Below, piece by piece: positions 63,600-64,000 of a stretch of 64,000 bases of DNA. The stretch's first letter is position 1; every line of letters starts with the position of its first letter. The position numbers and the translations under genes were made by a program. The DNA comes from Icerya purchasi (lineage: Eukaryota > Arthropoda > Insecta > Hemiptera > Monophlebidae). The notes below the pieces were generated by a model. That model worked only from the letters and a program-made list of their open reading frames with translations, was not told where the DNA came from and ran no database searches. The stretch spans positions 495,091,352-495,155,351 of the forward strand of contig CM077115.1 of the NCBI GenBank assembly GCA_039619475.1. The letters run 5' to 3'.

Positions 63600-64000
63600 G
63601 TACGCCACAGTGTGCAATCGGCTTGCCATCTGTATGCAAAATGATACGTGTAGTAGTTCTAGAATAAATCGTCACCGGTACGAATAGTAACCTGCCCACG
63701 CTTTTGCAGGCTACTTTCACTTTATGGTCAAATCTGTCATCTTCGTTTAGTTTTTAATCTTTCTTTCGATTTTATTTGCTTCTGTTCTTTTTCATTCATT
63801 CCCATCCTACACATCTTTATTTCGCACTTTTTTCTTTTTTTATCGATTCGCCGGATAATATTTACATCGATACCGTCACGTCCTCCTACAGATATAATAA
63901 TCGGCGCGATAATGATCTGGCAGGTTTTTGAGGTTCGCCTCGGCACATTAAACAATTATAAACAAATTTGTGAAAGCGATTAATCTGAATGTAACACACA
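63600..64000. other. Upstream region of the secreted-protein gene
   Basis: This would hold the 5' untranslated region and promoter. I could not identify a TATA box or initiator with confidence. Confidence 0.35.

Noticed and set aside
63505..63720. 71-codon minus frame overlapping exon 1 in another frame
   Set aside because: Exon 1 in the chosen frame gives a signal peptide, an upstream stop and the correct splice phase; the other frame gives none of these.
1..64000. CRISPR arrays, operons, Shine-Dalgarno sites, tRNA or rRNA genes
   Set aside because: The regular repeats seen are micro- and minisatellites without unique spacers. The sequence is eukaryotic, and no complete tRNA cloverleaf or rRNA segment was recognised.

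Overview
The window is AT-rich eukaryotic DNA with no dense run of open reading frames. It has GT-AG introns of several kilobases, many microsatellites and a heavy load of decayed retroelements. The retroelement families present (Jockey-, I/RNase H-, RTE- and R1-like non-LTR elements, a pogo/Tigger DNA transposon, tRNA-like SINEs, foldback MITEs) and the style of the one clear host gene suggest an insect. The order cannot be fixed from this sequence alone.

Host gene: one split gene was reconstructed on the minus strand from three coding exons at 63596-63487, 58106-57765 and 50995-50353. All three have consensus splice sites and matching phases. It encodes a predicted 364-residue secreted protein with a signal peptide, four cysteines in two C-x5/6-C pairs and a conserved-looking NYLNNHNGGFFKFF segment. 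Its two introns (5.4 and 6.8 kb) hold a pogo/Tigger relic, three palindromic repeats, a 34-bp satellite and several low-complexity tracts. A few other short exon-like segments (33995-34062, 44020-44082, 49547-49574, 56553-56487) are reported only as candidates.

Layout: 1-3.4 kb holds a Jockey-like reverse transcriptase (RT) relic (minus) and an RTE-like RT relic (plus). 4.0-5.0 kb is a palindromic repeat with an internal 27-bp minisatellite. 5.3-6.1 kb is an I-like copy with RNase H. 8.5-9.5 kb has two RT scraps. 12.1-14.6 kb has a minisatellite, an inverted repeat, a dispersed repeat, an R1-like RT relic and a SINE-like piece. 16.5-17.8 kb has RNase H and RTE tail fragments. 18.8-23.4 kb has a diverged duplication, repeat 'X', two copies of a hairpin element and a 5'-inverted I-like insertion. 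26.5-32.6 kb has an endonuclease relic, a third hairpin element next to the second X copy, a non-LTR 3' end, a MITE and two head-to-head I-like copies. 36-43 kb has a minisatellite, a MITE, the best-preserved I-like 3' end and two adjacent RTE-like copies. 45.9-46.4 kb is another I-like relic. 50-64 kb is the host gene and its introns.

Most notable signal: the hairpin element near 20.2, 21.3/23.2 and 27.5 kb carries a hammerhead-like core, CTGANGA, then a GGGC/GCCC stem, then GAAAACGTT. Its palindrome loop at 21.4-23.2 kb was split by an I-like retroelement. That insertion is bounded by a 12-bp target-site duplication, and its 5' part is inverted. No complete autonomous transposon, CRISPR array, tRNA, rRNA or bacterial-type operon was recognised.
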